From Xanthocytophaga flava (GTDB lineage Bacteria > Bacteroidota > Bacteroidia > Cytophagales > 172606-1), in the NCBI RefSeq assembly GCF_030068545.1, contig NZ_JASJOR010000006.1, positions 248,001-312,000 of the forward strand: a stretch of DNA of 64,000 bases, in the 5' to 3' direction. A program made the position numbers and the translations under genes. The notes beneath the pieces were generated by a model. It did not search any database and was not told where the DNA came from. It saw only the letters and a list, made by a program, of their open reading frames with translations. Shown here one piece after another: positions 36,154 through 44,786 of this stretch. The stretch's first letter is position 1, and every line of letters begins with the position of its first letter.

Positions 36154-36843
36154 TTAACCAACCAACATTTCACGTAAAACGGAAACAGAACGCAATTCAC
36201 CAAAATTGTCTACATGTAGCCGATAAAACAGAAGCACATATTCAAGGATACGTCTTCTCTGACCATTGGTAAGAGGTACATGTTTATGATAGGGAGATTC
36301 AATTAGCTTATCAAATCGTTCTTCATCTTCTTTGGCGTAATTCAGTAACTGAAACTCTTCTATCTGAGCAAATACCTCTCGTGCTTCGGAAGGTGCAAAA
36401 CCAAGATATTGTGCAAAACTTAACAGAAACTGAATAGGGAAGTTTTCATAATGTTCTGTTTGTTGATCCAGGTACAGAATTGATTGGTACAAAAATTCAA
36501 ACAGTGGTTCGTTACTGCTTTCTTCTTTCAGAGCTTTGTTAAAAACTTCACTCATAAATAAAGCAATGCCTGACTTCATGAAATTATAGGGTACATCTGT
36601 AAGTGGATCACAACATTTGATCTCTGAAAGCCTCATAATGTTTCCTCCCTCACGATGATATACTACCAGATCAAGTAATGTAAGTGGCTGAAACAATGCC
36701 ATCTTGTTTTTTCCTTTTGAACTTCTTGCTCCATTTTCTATATAGGTTTGAAGTCCAAACTCCTCTGTATAAATCTTTATAATAATGGAAGTTTCCTTAA
36801 ATCGAATATAGTTGATGACAATGCCACGAGTCTTAAAAAGCAT
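36154..36843 (-). CDS. recO: DNA repair protein RecO
   Basis: 229 residues. The N-terminal OB fold begins MLFKTRGIVINYIRFKETSIIIKIYTEEFG, and the linker and helical C-terminal domain follow (YNFMKSGIALFMSEVFNKAL ... FLLSFAQYLGFAP). No CX2C zinc motif is seen, as in many Bacteroidota RecO proteins. It helps RecA load onto SSB-coated DNA with RecR. It lies 124 bp downstream of the PorZ-like gene on the same strand, so co-transcription is possible. Confidence 0.93.
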   Translation of the reverse strand: MLFKTRGIVINYIRFKETSIIIKIYTEEFGLQTYIENGARSSKGKNKMALFQPLTLLDLVVYHREGGNIMRLSEIKCCDPLTDVPYNFMKSGIALFMSEVFNKALKEESSNEPLFEFLYQSILYLDQQTEHYENFPIQFLLSFAQYLGFAPSEAREVFAQIEEFQLLNYAKEDEERFDKLIESPYHKHVPLTNGQRRRILEYVLLFYRLHVDNFGELRSVSVLREMLVG

Positions 36844-36967
36844 AAAATCAATTCCTGAATTTTGATGAATAGAACAATTGGATATAGCTTCCTATCAAGA
36901 TATTTTCATCATACTACTATATCCTATCATAACACATTAAGCTTAAAAATACGAAATAAATCGCGAT

Positions 36968-39220
36968 TTATTCTATAATGGCGATCTTGGTTACAAATTT
37001 TTCGGTTCCATCATCACTGGACGAAAAGATCAGATACATTCCAGAACTCACCCGTTGGCCTTTGTAATCTTGCACACTCCAAACAGCAGTCCCGCCATTG
37101 GCACGTGTCTGATATACTAAACGTCCAGCCATATCTGTAATCTTTACAATAGAATTTGCTGCCAGTCCTGAAATACCAACTGTTCTGGAGAAACCCGGAC
37201 GTACTGGATTGGGAAATACTTTTACCTGACTATGGGTTGTTGTGGCTGCTGTAGCTGTACCTCTGTAAGAGATTAGCCCAGCATCTGTAGCAAAAAATAC
37301 TTCGCCAGTGATAGGCTGTATTTCTATATCTAGAATATTATCAGAAAGTAATGGTGTAGTGGCTGCTGTAAAATGTGCCAGTTGATTCGTAATATCTGCA
37401 TCAAATAGCCAGGCACCATTTTGTGACCCGAACCACTTGCGGTTGCCACCATCAATATAGATACTAGTCACTATCTCATCCCGAAGTACCTGACGACCTT
37501 CATATATTGGTGTTATAGCATCTATTGCCTGGCTTTCAAATACTTCCCATGGGTTGAAGAAATAAGCAGCACCTCTTCCAGTACCCACCCATATCTGCCC
37601 CAGTGAATCCTTAACTACTGCATACACACTAGCATTGGGTAATCCTCCCTGACCAGTAGTGGTTGACAATAGTTTCCCGCGATTATTAGCAGAATCAAAA
37701 ACCCATAATCCTCCAGAAGATAGTGGCATCCAGAAATGCTGATAGTCATCCATTATGAATGAAAGAGCTTGTCGCGCAGCAAAAGTACTAAAGGTATATC
37801 CTTTCCAGATACCCTCTATAGTTCTTGCATATAATGAAGGCTCACCTGAAAATGCACCGTATATCAGAACCCACAATGTTCCATCTATATCCACTGTCAT
37901 TCCTGTCACTTTGACTGAAGCAGGCGGAGCCCCACTCTCACTCAACCGCTGCCAATTGCTATCAGGACTTTTGACAAGAATACCCTCTCCAAAAGAAGCG
38001 ACATAATATGTTCGATTCACAGGATTGTATATTGAAACAATCAGATCTTTTGTAGTAGGAACACGTCTGGCTACATCACTGGATTGCGAAGTATAGTTCT
38101 GCCAACCACTGGAAGTAAAGACACTGAATCCAGCAGTATCCTGTCTAGCAGTATAACTGTTTGTATAACCACCTGGCAATGCAACAATTTCACTATCCCA
38201 ATGTTCCAGTTGTTGAAAAGGCCCTGGGACTGTTCCACTGGGAGCATATTGCTGAAAGTCACCTTTTTCATTGCTCAACAATCCACTTACAGCATCTGCA
38301 ATCCAGATAACCCCATCTGAAGTGTATTCAGCATCAGAAGGTGATACAATCAATGAATGTGCTAATGTTGTAGTTGCTTGTCCATTCCAAACAATTATTT
38401 TTTGTGGATATCCCACCAATAGCTTCTGTTGGGAAACTTTCAGAAATAAAGGCTTAGCCTGAGGAAGTTCTGTTGCCTTTGACCACTTTTCATTAGCTAA
38501 TTTAAAAATTTCATTGGTAGCATAAACGGTATAAATTTGATTGGCAAATGCAGCTATCAGTGTAGCAGCGCCCGCAGGGACACCTTCTGAGCTAGAAGTA
38601 TGGCTCCAACTAGCAAAGTCCAGTAAGTTAACTCCCGTGAGAGGTGCAAACAGTACTCCACTGGCAGTAGCCAGATAGATCTTTGTATCCAGAATAGCGG
38701 TTCCATAAATGGCGAGAATAGTTCCATTGGTTCCTAGGTTCTGGTATGTTTCTTTGATCTGATGTGATGAAAGGTCTACCACTACTACACCAAAGTCATA
38801 TGCCAGATAAGCTAGTTTGTTATTTATCAGTATATGATTATTCTGTTTGCTGGTAGTAATACTGGTTGAAGAAGCAATAGAAGTGATTGTATAAAGCTCA
38901 GTACCTTGAAGCAGATCAATTTTTCCATCAGTATAGGCAATGATTACCGTTTCTGTCTGAGAATCATAGGCAATCTTACTAATAGAAGTACTACTGAAAC
39001 CATCCAGTTTAGAAAGAACATTTACTTGCTGCGTTTCACTATCATAGGAAAAAAAACTACCTGTACTTCCTGCATACACAATATTTCGTGCAATTGCCAC
39101 TGACTTCATAGACTGGTATGAAGCATGTGTACGCCATGTTCCAATGGGTATATTCTGAGCGAAAGTTGCCTGTAACAGACATCCTGTTACAATAGCTAGA
39201 AAGAAGATTCTATGATACAC
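36968..39220 (-). CDS. porZ: PorZ-like T9SS beta-propeller protein with sorting C-terminal domain
   Basis: 750 residues with signal peptide MYHRIFFLAIVTGCLLQATFAQ. The mature start NIPIGTWRTHASYQSMKSVA matches the beginning of PorZ, a T9SS outer-surface component that, with PorU, delivers anionic LPS to cargo in Porphyromonas. Two-component-regulator-type propeller repeats fill residues 25-650 (VYAVVKDSLGQIWVGTGRGAAYFF; ISKIAYDSQTETVIIAY). The end is a type A sorting domain (VKVFPNPVRPGFSRT ... GMYLIFSSSDDGTEKFVTKIAI). Assignment to PorZ rests on domain order and the N-terminal motif. Confidence 0.88.
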   Translation of the reverse strand: MYHRIFFLAIVTGCLLQATFAQNIPIGTWRTHASYQSMKSVAIARNIVYAGSTGSFFSYDSETQQVNVLSKLDGFSSTSISKIAYDSQTETVIIAYTDGKIDLLQGTELYTITSIASSTSITTSKQNNHILINNKLAYLAYDFGVVVVDLSSHQIKETYQNLGTNGTILAIYGTAILDTKIYLATASGVLFAPLTGVNLLDFASWSHTSSSEGVPAGAATLIAAFANQIYTVYATNEIFKLANEKWSKATELPQAKPLFLKVSQQKLLVGYPQKIIVWNGQATTTLAHSLIVSPSDAEYTSDGVIWIADAVSGLLSNEKGDFQQYAPSGTVPGPFQQLEHWDSEIVALPGGYTNSYTARQDTAGFSVFTSSGWQNYTSQSSDVARRVPTTKDLIVSIYNPVNRTYYVASFGEGILVKSPDSNWQRLSESGAPPASVKVTGMTVDIDGTLWVLIYGAFSGEPSLYARTIEGIWKGYTFSTFAARQALSFIMDDYQHFWMPLSSGGLWVFDSANNRGKLLSTTTGQGGLPNASVYAVVKDSLGQIWVGTGRGAAYFFNPWEVFESQAIDAITPIYEGRQVLRDEIVTSIYIDGGNRKWFGSQNGAWLFDADITNQLAHFTAATTPLLSDNILDIEIQPITGEVFFATDAGLISYRGTATAATTTHSQVKVFPNPVRPGFSRTVGISGLAANSIVKITDMAGRLVYQTRANGGTAVWSVQDYKGQRVSSGMYLIFSSSDDGTEKFVTKIAIIE

Positions 39221-39269
39221 AACAAAATATCAGACTAATAATGAAATAGTGTCTCTATTTTCTAAATCC

Positions 39270-40526
39270 CTAATGCGTTGGTTGTTCCTTACTCTTATCC
39301 TGAAAGATGATACTGTCTTTGATTTTAGAGAGCGGATTAATAGCCAATATAATACTTAACACCGTCAAAACAGCGCCCATGATAAAAGGTGCTCCTGGAA
39401 AATATACAGGTGCTTGTGAACTTGTAAAATAACCAAACAAGTAGGTCATCAGCAAAGGGCCAATAATTGAAGTCACACTGATTAGTCCAGTAAGTGCCCC
39501 CTGTAGTTCTCCCTGCTCATTGGGAGGTACCTGTCCGGACATAATTCCTTGTAAAGAAGGTCCCGCTAGCCCACCTAACGCAAAAGGTACCATAAACGCA
39601 AACATCATCCATCCTTCTGATGCAAAAGCAAAACAGGTAAATCCTATCACATAAAATCCTAATCCAATATATACCGATAACTTGGAACCTAACTTAGGAA
39701 TAAGAATGCGGTTGAGACCTCCCTGTACAATGGCAACCATTAACCCAACAAAGCTCAGAGAATAGCCTACCCAATCTTCTTCCCATTTAAATTTTTCCAT
39801 CGTGTAATAGGTCCATGTACTTTGTGTAGCATGTCCTGCCAGAGAGATACACACAAACGAGGCAACCATACTGATAATTATAGGATAACGTTGTAATTGT
39901 AGTAGTGACCCTACCGGATTGGCTCTTTTCCAGTCAAACTCCCGCCGATTTTCTTCTTTCAAAGATTCTGGCAGAATAAAATATCCATATAACCAGTTTA
40001 ATAAAGTGAGTCCGGCAGCAACAAAGAAAGGCACTCGGGGACCATAATGACCCAATATTCCTCCAACCGCAGGGCCTATAACAAAACCAACTCCAAAAGC
40101 AGCTCCGATCATTCCAAAGTTTTGTGCACGTTCTTCCGGTTTACTGATATCGGCTATATAGGCTCCTGCGGTAGTAAAGCTAGCTCCGGTAATACCCGCA
40201 ATCAGTCGTCCAACAAATAACCAGGCTAGGTTAGGAGCAAAACCTAGAAGCAGATAGTCAACACCAAATCCAAACAATGATGCCAAAAGCACTGGACGCC
40301 TACCATATTTATCACTCAGCCCACCTAGTACAGGCGAAAAAAGAAATTGCATAATAGAGTAGGCAAATAACAACCACCCTCCATATTTTGAGGCATCACT
40401 CACACTACCACCTGTCATTTGCTGGATTAGTTTAGGTACTACAGGAATGATAATACCGATCCCAATAACATCTATAAGCAGAGTAATAAATATAAAAAGT
40501 AAAGCAGAGGTACGTTTTTCAGCCAT
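39270..40526 (-). CDS. MFS drug-efflux transporter, TetA-like (TCR/Tet family)
   Basis: 418 residues, about 12 membrane segments. TM1 carries FITLLIDVIGIGIIIPVVP, and motif A appears after TM2 as LGGLSDKYGRRPVLL; RLIAGITGASFTTAGAYIADI and FGVGFVIGPAVGG are the motif B/C-like region of 12-helix Tet/Bmr exporters. It is an H+ antiporter by family. Whether it exports tetracycline cannot be inferred; many chromosomal TetA-like genes do not. It lies downstream of the TonB receptor, separated by a terminator-like hairpin. Confidence 0.9.
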   Translation of the reverse strand: MAEKRTSALLFIFITLLIDVIGIGIIIPVVPKLIQQMTGGSVSDASKYGGWLLFAYSIMQFLFSPVLGGLSDKYGRRPVLLASLFGFGVDYLLLGFAPNLAWLFVGRLIAGITGASFTTAGAYIADISKPEERAQNFGMIGAAFGVGFVIGPAVGGILGHYGPRVPFFVAAGLTLLNWLYGYFILPESLKEENRREFDWKRANPVGSLLQLQRYPIIISMVASFVCISLAGHATQSTWTYYTMEKFKWEEDWVGYSLSFVGLMVAIVQGGLNRILIPKLGSKLSVYIGLGFYVIGFTCFAFASEGWMMFAFMVPFALGGLAGPSLQGIMSGQVPPNEQGELQGALTGLISVTSIIGPLLMTYLFGYFTSSQAPVYFPGAPFIMGAVLTVLSIILAINPLSKIKDSIIFQDKSKEQPTH

Positions 40527-40615
40527 AATGCAATGCAGGAATAGGCAGGCAAGTTACAGATTTTTGGCTAACGACTTCTGATTTATGTCCGAATAGGAAA
40601 CTTGTAGAAACAAAA

Positions 40616-40652
40616 AATCCCGGTAGTTTGTAGAGAACAAGCTATCGGGATT
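40616..40652 (-). terminator. Terminator of the TonB-dependent receptor gene
   Basis: A 15-bp stem with two mismatches (40616-40630 with 40638-40652). On the minus strand it is followed by a T-run (TTTTTTG). Confidence 0.8.
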
Positions 40653-40675
40653 ACAACGAATGTCTGCAAGAATAC

Positions 40676-42769
40676 CTATATTTTATACTTTAGTGTAAGT
40701 CCGCCGTAAAAATTTCGACCAGGAGCTGGATTATAAAAGCGGTTGCCAACTGCATTCAAATCGTTCCCCAAACTGTATTTTTCATCTAACAGATTGTCAA
40801 CTCCGCCAAATACGTTAACGTTAAACCGTTTGACATCTTTCATAAAACCCACTCTACTTCCTAGTAGCTTATATCCTGCTGCAAAAAAAGTATTGCCATC
40901 ATCTACTGGCAGTTTATCTGTATAACTAAACGTTGTATTCAAATAAAAGCCCACAGTAGAAACAAGATCCAGACCTGTGACTACAATATTTGGGGCAATG
41001 CCTGTAAGTTGCTTTCCACTCAGGTCTGTACTGCTTTGGACATACTCTTTGAATCGAAAATTATTGCGAGTGTATGATACCCACACTCTGGTCAAGGTGA
41101 AAGCATTTTGGAGAATATGTGGTTGAAAAACAATGCGACTTTCAATACCTTTCTGGGATGTCTTACCTGAATTTGTATAGAAGTCTGCTCCAGCATCTGT
41201 CCGTCGACTTACAATAGTTTCATGTAGCCCAAATGAAAACGCCGTAATATCAAAGGTTAAAATATCTCCCAGTACACTGCCACGCGTACCTATTTCATAA
41301 TTTATCCCTTTTTCTGGATTCAAAGAAGTATTAAAAGTGGCTGTAGAAGGCCGGATTTCGTCTGTGGTTGGTGTAGAATAGCCATAGCTGATACTTCCAA
41401 ATATAGACATATTGGAGGTTATTTGTTTCAGTAATGCTACTCTTGGAAGAAAGATAGGATCAAAGTGTCGGTTTTGTGGGCCTGAATTTTCGGGATAGAA
41501 TCGCACTAGATTATAATTTTGTTTATTATAACTCCCTCCTAGTGTCAGAAAAAAATGATGTGGCAAATCCAGTTCTGTCTGAGCAAAGATAGTATACTGA
41601 TTTACCTGAATTTCATCGTTGTACTGTAATGTGTCTACTTTTCCATTTCGATTGCCATAAGTTTGCAAACCTGTATATCCATACTGGAACTCACCCCCAA
41701 ATGTAATTTTACCTTTTATAGCTTCTCCTCCAAAACGATACTGTGTTACGGTGCGGCCTCCAAATCCCTGTTCTGTTCGTTTATCATAATTTCGTAATGT
41801 AGGATTCTCAAACTGGGTAATGGTTCCATATACAGATGTTTTATTAGTCCAGTTGGCGTTGAAATCGTATTCCTGAGATACCCCGAGGTTAAATGTTTTG
41901 TTAAAAACAGCTGCTTTTTGCTCCTCAGCCCCTTTATTTACTCCAGCTGCTGGCCTTGCCTGACGCGGATCGGCATCCATTTGTGCTTTGGTCAAACCTC
42001 CGGGTGTCTGATAAGACAGATCACTATAAAATGTATTTACTGAAATTGTGCGATTTTCACTGCTGAAGAATCTAGTACTCAGACTAACCATATCCCGACG
42101 CATGGCGGTTTGTCTTCGATATCCATCTGATTCCTGATGTGCATACAATGCTGTTGCATTCATTTTTTCAGATCCCGATTGTACCATAGTATGTACTCCA
42201 AACAAGCCATAACTGCCAGCTATAGACCCCAACTGTACACTAGTACCTTGTGCTGCCACCGGACTTTGTAGCAAGGCGGTTCCACCTGTTCCCGCTCCAT
42301 ATAAGCTTCCTCCTGGCCCTTTGATGATTTCCATACCTCCAATGGCATTAAAATCTATTAGGTTCAAATATGTATTTCCTCCTGCATCTGTAAAAGGAAT
42401 GTCATTCCAGTAAAATTTTACATTACGAATACCAAATGGTGAGCGAACCAGACTACCACGTACCGAAAACCGATAGCTGCCCGGAGACCTTTCTTCCATG
42501 CGAATACCGGGTAGTGTATTCACTGCAGAAACAAAAGAAGTATTTGAGAAACGTTGCAGATCTGTATTCTTCAGTACCCCAATGGTAGCAGGTGTCTCCA
42601 GTAAAGATCTGTTATTTTGATATCCGACTACTGTAACCTGACTTAAGGAAACCGTATCACTCAATTGAGCTCTCTCTTGGGCGACTGATCCTTTTATTAC
42701 ATCCTGCCCTTGTACATAGCTAAAACTTATTGATAAGAAAAGCGTAAATAGTATCGTTTTTAACCTCAT
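40676..42769 (-). CDS. TonB-dependent outer-membrane receptor
   Basis: 697 residues from the ATG at 42769, chosen for the signal peptide MRLKTILFTLFLSISFSYVQG. The plug domain follows directly (LLETPATIGVLKNTDLQRFSNTSFVSAVNTLPGIRMEER; MEIIKGPGGSLYGAGTGGTALLQ), then a 22-strand-type barrel ending FYGGLTLKYKI. The extra N-terminal carboxypeptidase-like domain of SusC types is absent, so it is closer to siderophore, haem or vitamin receptors. No substrate-specific partner is adjacent. A terminator separates it from the MFS gene. Confidence 0.93.
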   Translation of the reverse strand: MRLKTILFTLFLSISFSYVQGQDVIKGSVAQERAQLSDTVSLSQVTVVGYQNNRSLLETPATIGVLKNTDLQRFSNTSFVSAVNTLPGIRMEERSPGSYRFSVRGSLVRSPFGIRNVKFYWNDIPFTDAGGNTYLNLIDFNAIGGMEIIKGPGGSLYGAGTGGTALLQSPVAAQGTSVQLGSIAGSYGLFGVHTMVQSGSEKMNATALYAHQESDGYRRQTAMRRDMVSLSTRFFSSENRTISVNTFYSDLSYQTPGGLTKAQMDADPRQARPAAGVNKGAEEQKAAVFNKTFNLGVSQEYDFNANWTNKTSVYGTITQFENPTLRNYDKRTEQGFGGRTVTQYRFGGEAIKGKITFGGEFQYGYTGLQTYGNRNGKVDTLQYNDEIQVNQYTIFAQTELDLPHHFFLTLGGSYNKQNYNLVRFYPENSGPQNRHFDPIFLPRVALLKQITSNMSIFGSISYGYSTPTTDEIRPSTATFNTSLNPEKGINYEIGTRGSVLGDILTFDITAFSFGLHETIVSRRTDAGADFYTNSGKTSQKGIESRIVFQPHILQNAFTLTRVWVSYTRNNFRFKEYVQSSTDLSGKQLTGIAPNIVVTGLDLVSTVGFYLNTTFSYTDKLPVDDGNTFFAAGYKLLGSRVGFMKDVKRFNVNVFGGVDNLLDEKYSLGNDLNAVGNRFYNPAPGRNFYGGLTLKYKI

Positions 42770-42808
42770 AGTAGTTTGTGGTTTTTGTAACAGTTCAAAA
42801 AAGTATAC

Positions 42809-42816
42809 CAAAAGTA
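42809..42816 (-). promoter_or_regulatory. Candidate -7 box upstream of the TonB receptor gene
   Basis: On the minus strand it reads TACTTTTG (exact TAnnTTTG), 40 bp before the start codon. A matching -33 TTTG is weak. Confidence 0.4.
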
Positions 42817-42850
42817 GGAATTGAAAAGCCTGTAAACGATAAGTTGGCTA

Positions 42851-42858
42851 TAATTTTG
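42851..42858 (+). promoter_or_regulatory. Candidate -7 box upstream of kdsA
   Basis: TAATTTTG fits TAnnTTTG exactly and would give a leader of about 125 nt to kdsA. No good -33 box at standard spacing. A closer alternative (TATAGTTT near 42950, with TTG 19 bp upstream) is equally plausible. Confidence 0.3.
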
Positions 42859-42986
42859 TTTTATCGGAGAGAAAAGCAGAAATTCGTGCCCGAAAAGCAA
42901 AAGTCTGAGTAAGAAGGCACAAAAGTAATTGTCTTGTCGTTTGAGTTAGATATAGTTTACATACACATTTATCATTATAAAGAATT

Positions 42987-43832
42987 ATGAGCAAGAAAAT
43001 CGTTAAAGTAGCGGATATTGAGTGTGGCAGTGATCAATTATTCCTGATCTCTGGTCCCTGTGTGATTGAAGATGAAAGTATTATGATGCGTACAGCTGAG
43101 AAACTCAAAGAAGTTACAGAAAAGCTGAACATCCCATTAATTTTTAAATCTTCTTATCAGAAAGATAACCGCAGTTCTCTGGATTATTATACAGGGCCAG
43201 GTCTGGAAAAAGGTCTGGAAGTACTGGCCAAAGTCAAAGCAGAATTTGGTTTTCCACTTCTGTCTGATGTTCACTATCCGGAACAAGTATTGAAAGCAGC
43301 GGAAGTGCTGGATATCATTCAGATCCCTGCGTATTTGTGTATGCAAACTGATTTGATGGTAGCGGCGGCTAAAACAGGTAAAGTAATTAACATTAAACAT
43401 GGACAGTTTCTTGCTCCTGATAACATGGGCAAACCTGCTCAAAAAGCGGTAGACTCAGGAAATGACCAGATTATCCTTACTGAACGTGGGTATACGTTTG
43501 GCTACAATGACATGGTGGTAGATCCTCGTTCATTTTACTTCATGCGCCAGACCGGATTCCCTGTTGTTTTCGATATCACTCACTCTATCCGTAAATATGG
43601 TATCCCAAGTGCAGACCCTAAAGGTGGTAACCGCCCAGTAATGCCAACTATTGCTCGTGCGGGTGTGGCAGCAGGTGTAGATGGAGTCTTTATTGAAACA
43701 CACCCTGACCCAGCTCATGCACTTTGTGATGCAGCAAGTCAGCTAAGCGTATATGAATTGGAAGAATTTCTGAAGCCTCTGATTGAACTACATGAAGTAG
43801 AGGTAAAATACAGACAAGCCGTTACTGTTTAA
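42987..43832 (+). CDS. kdsA: 3-deoxy-8-phosphooctulonate synthase (KDO-8-P synthase)
   Basis: 281 residues, normal length. It condenses arabinose 5-phosphate with phosphoenolpyruvate to KDO 8-phosphate for lipopolysaccharide. Family motifs are intact: FLISGPCVIEDE, FKSSYQKDNRSS (PEP/A5P-binding loop), INIKHGQFLAP, YNDMVVDPRSF and ADPKGGNRPVMP. IECGSDQ at the start is the usual N-terminus. It opens a plus-strand run that includes a TA-like pair, a transaldolase-CBS fusion and a KdsC-like phosphatase. No terminator is seen after it. Confidence 0.97.
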   Translation: MSKKIVKVADIECGSDQLFLISGPCVIEDESIMMRTAEKLKEVTEKLNIPLIFKSSYQKDNRSSLDYYTGPGLEKGLEVLAKVKAEFGFPLLSDVHYPEQVLKAAEVLDIIQIPAYLCMQTDLMVAAAKTGKVINIKHGQFLAPDNMGKPAQKAVDSGNDQIILTERGYTFGYNDMVVDPRSFYFMRQTGFPVVFDITHSIRKYGIPSADPKGGNRPVMPTIARAGVAAGVDGVFIETHPDPAHALCDAASQLSVYELEEFLKPLIELHEVEVKYRQAVTV

Positions 43833-43883
43833 TCCTATCAAACAATAAGATGTAGTCCTTTTTCAAACAATCACTTATTTTAT

Positions 43884-44132
43884 ATGAACACACAGGAATC
43901 CAAACCCATTTGGGAATTAACGGAAAGTGAATTTACAGAAAGACTATTGCCTGGTGTTCTTGCTATAAAAGAAGAGTTATTTGAAAAAGGATTGCCTGTC
44001 TCCTACATAGATACTACCTGTTGTGAATCTGAATTTCATTTTGTTAATGAATATGCAGATGGAAGCAAATGCCTGATTCATTTCAATATTTACACCCGGA
44101 AAGAATCTGTAGTACGTGTGCTAAATGAATAA
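43884..44132 (+). CDS. Small acidic protein, putative antitoxin-like partner of the zeta-type kinase
   Basis: 82 residues, acidic, no membrane or signal segment. Sequence such as TESEFTERLLPGVLAIKEELFEKGLPVSYID has no known DNA-binding motif. Its stop overlaps the start of the zeta-like gene by 8 bp, so translation is coupled. Position upstream of a zeta-type kinase suggests the antidote, but it is not a recognisable epsilon antitoxin. Function inferred from context only. Confidence 0.65.
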   Translation: MNTQESKPIWELTESEFTERLLPGVLAIKEELFEKGLPVSYIDTTCCESEFHFVNEYADGSKCLIHFNIYTRKESVVRVLNE

Positions 44133-44736
44133 ACCGCAGCTCTATGTTATTGCAGGACCAAACGGAGCTGGGAAAAGCGTTTTATCAAAATGGCTTGTCA
44201 ATACAAATATAGATGTATTTGATGGTGATCTTCTTCAGAAAGAACTAAGCCTAAAATATAAAGCAATTCCTTGGGAACAAGTGCAACATCTTGCTGCCAG
44301 AGAATTTGAAAAGAGATGGTCAAATGCACTGGAAAAACGTGAAGACTTTGCCTATGAAACCAACTTCACATTTCCAAACAGTATAGAACTACCATTGACA
44401 TTTCAAAAACATGGGTATGAAATCAATATGTTTTACCTGGGAATAGGTTCTATTACGGAGAGTATACGCAGGGTGGCCTTACGGGTAGAAAAAGGTGGGC
44501 ATGATGTAGATACAGGTAGTATTGAGCTTAATTTCAATGGTGGTATAACTCATGTGCATCAGTATTTTGATAAGTTTGACCGATTTCTTTTTATCGATAA
44601 CTCTATTATTTCAACACCCAGAATTGTTTTGTATGCAGAATTAGGAAAAATTAAATCAAAATCCCCAACTTTGCCCCGCTGGATGACAACCTGTTTTGCC
44701 AGATTGTTATCTACTGAAAAAACAGTTCTGAAATAA
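44125..44736 (+). CDS. Zeta toxin-like P-loop kinase
   Basis: 203 residues. Walker A is GPNGAGKS (residues 11-18). Then come a DGDLL segment at about 34, FAYETNF (about 75) and RVEKGGHDV (about 118), matching the Zeta toxin/PezT-like core. Zeta toxins phosphorylate UDP-N-acetylsugars and block cell-wall synthesis; related chromosomal kinases can have other roles. The placement inside a KDO/LPS cluster makes activity on nucleotide- or sugar-phosphates worth considering. It overlaps the small upstream gene; the next gene starts 50 bp downstream. Confidence 0.8.
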   Translation: MNKPQLYVIAGPNGAGKSVLSKWLVNTNIDVFDGDLLQKELSLKYKAIPWEQVQHLAAREFEKRWSNALEKREDFAYETNFTFPNSIELPLTFQKHGYEINMFYLGIGSITESIRRVALRVEKGGHDVDTGSIELNFNGGITHVHQYFDKFDRFLFIDNSIISTPRIVLYAELGKIKSKSPTLPRWMTTCFARLLSTEKTVLK

Positions 44737-44786
44737 GCAAAACACTCTATTATTTATAAAAATCACTATTTGTTAATTATTTCTCT

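Noticed and set aside
39270..40526. Calling the MFS gene a tetracycline resistance gene
   Set aside because: The family match is at the level of 12-helix exporters; substrate cannot be told from sequence and there are no signs of transfer around it.
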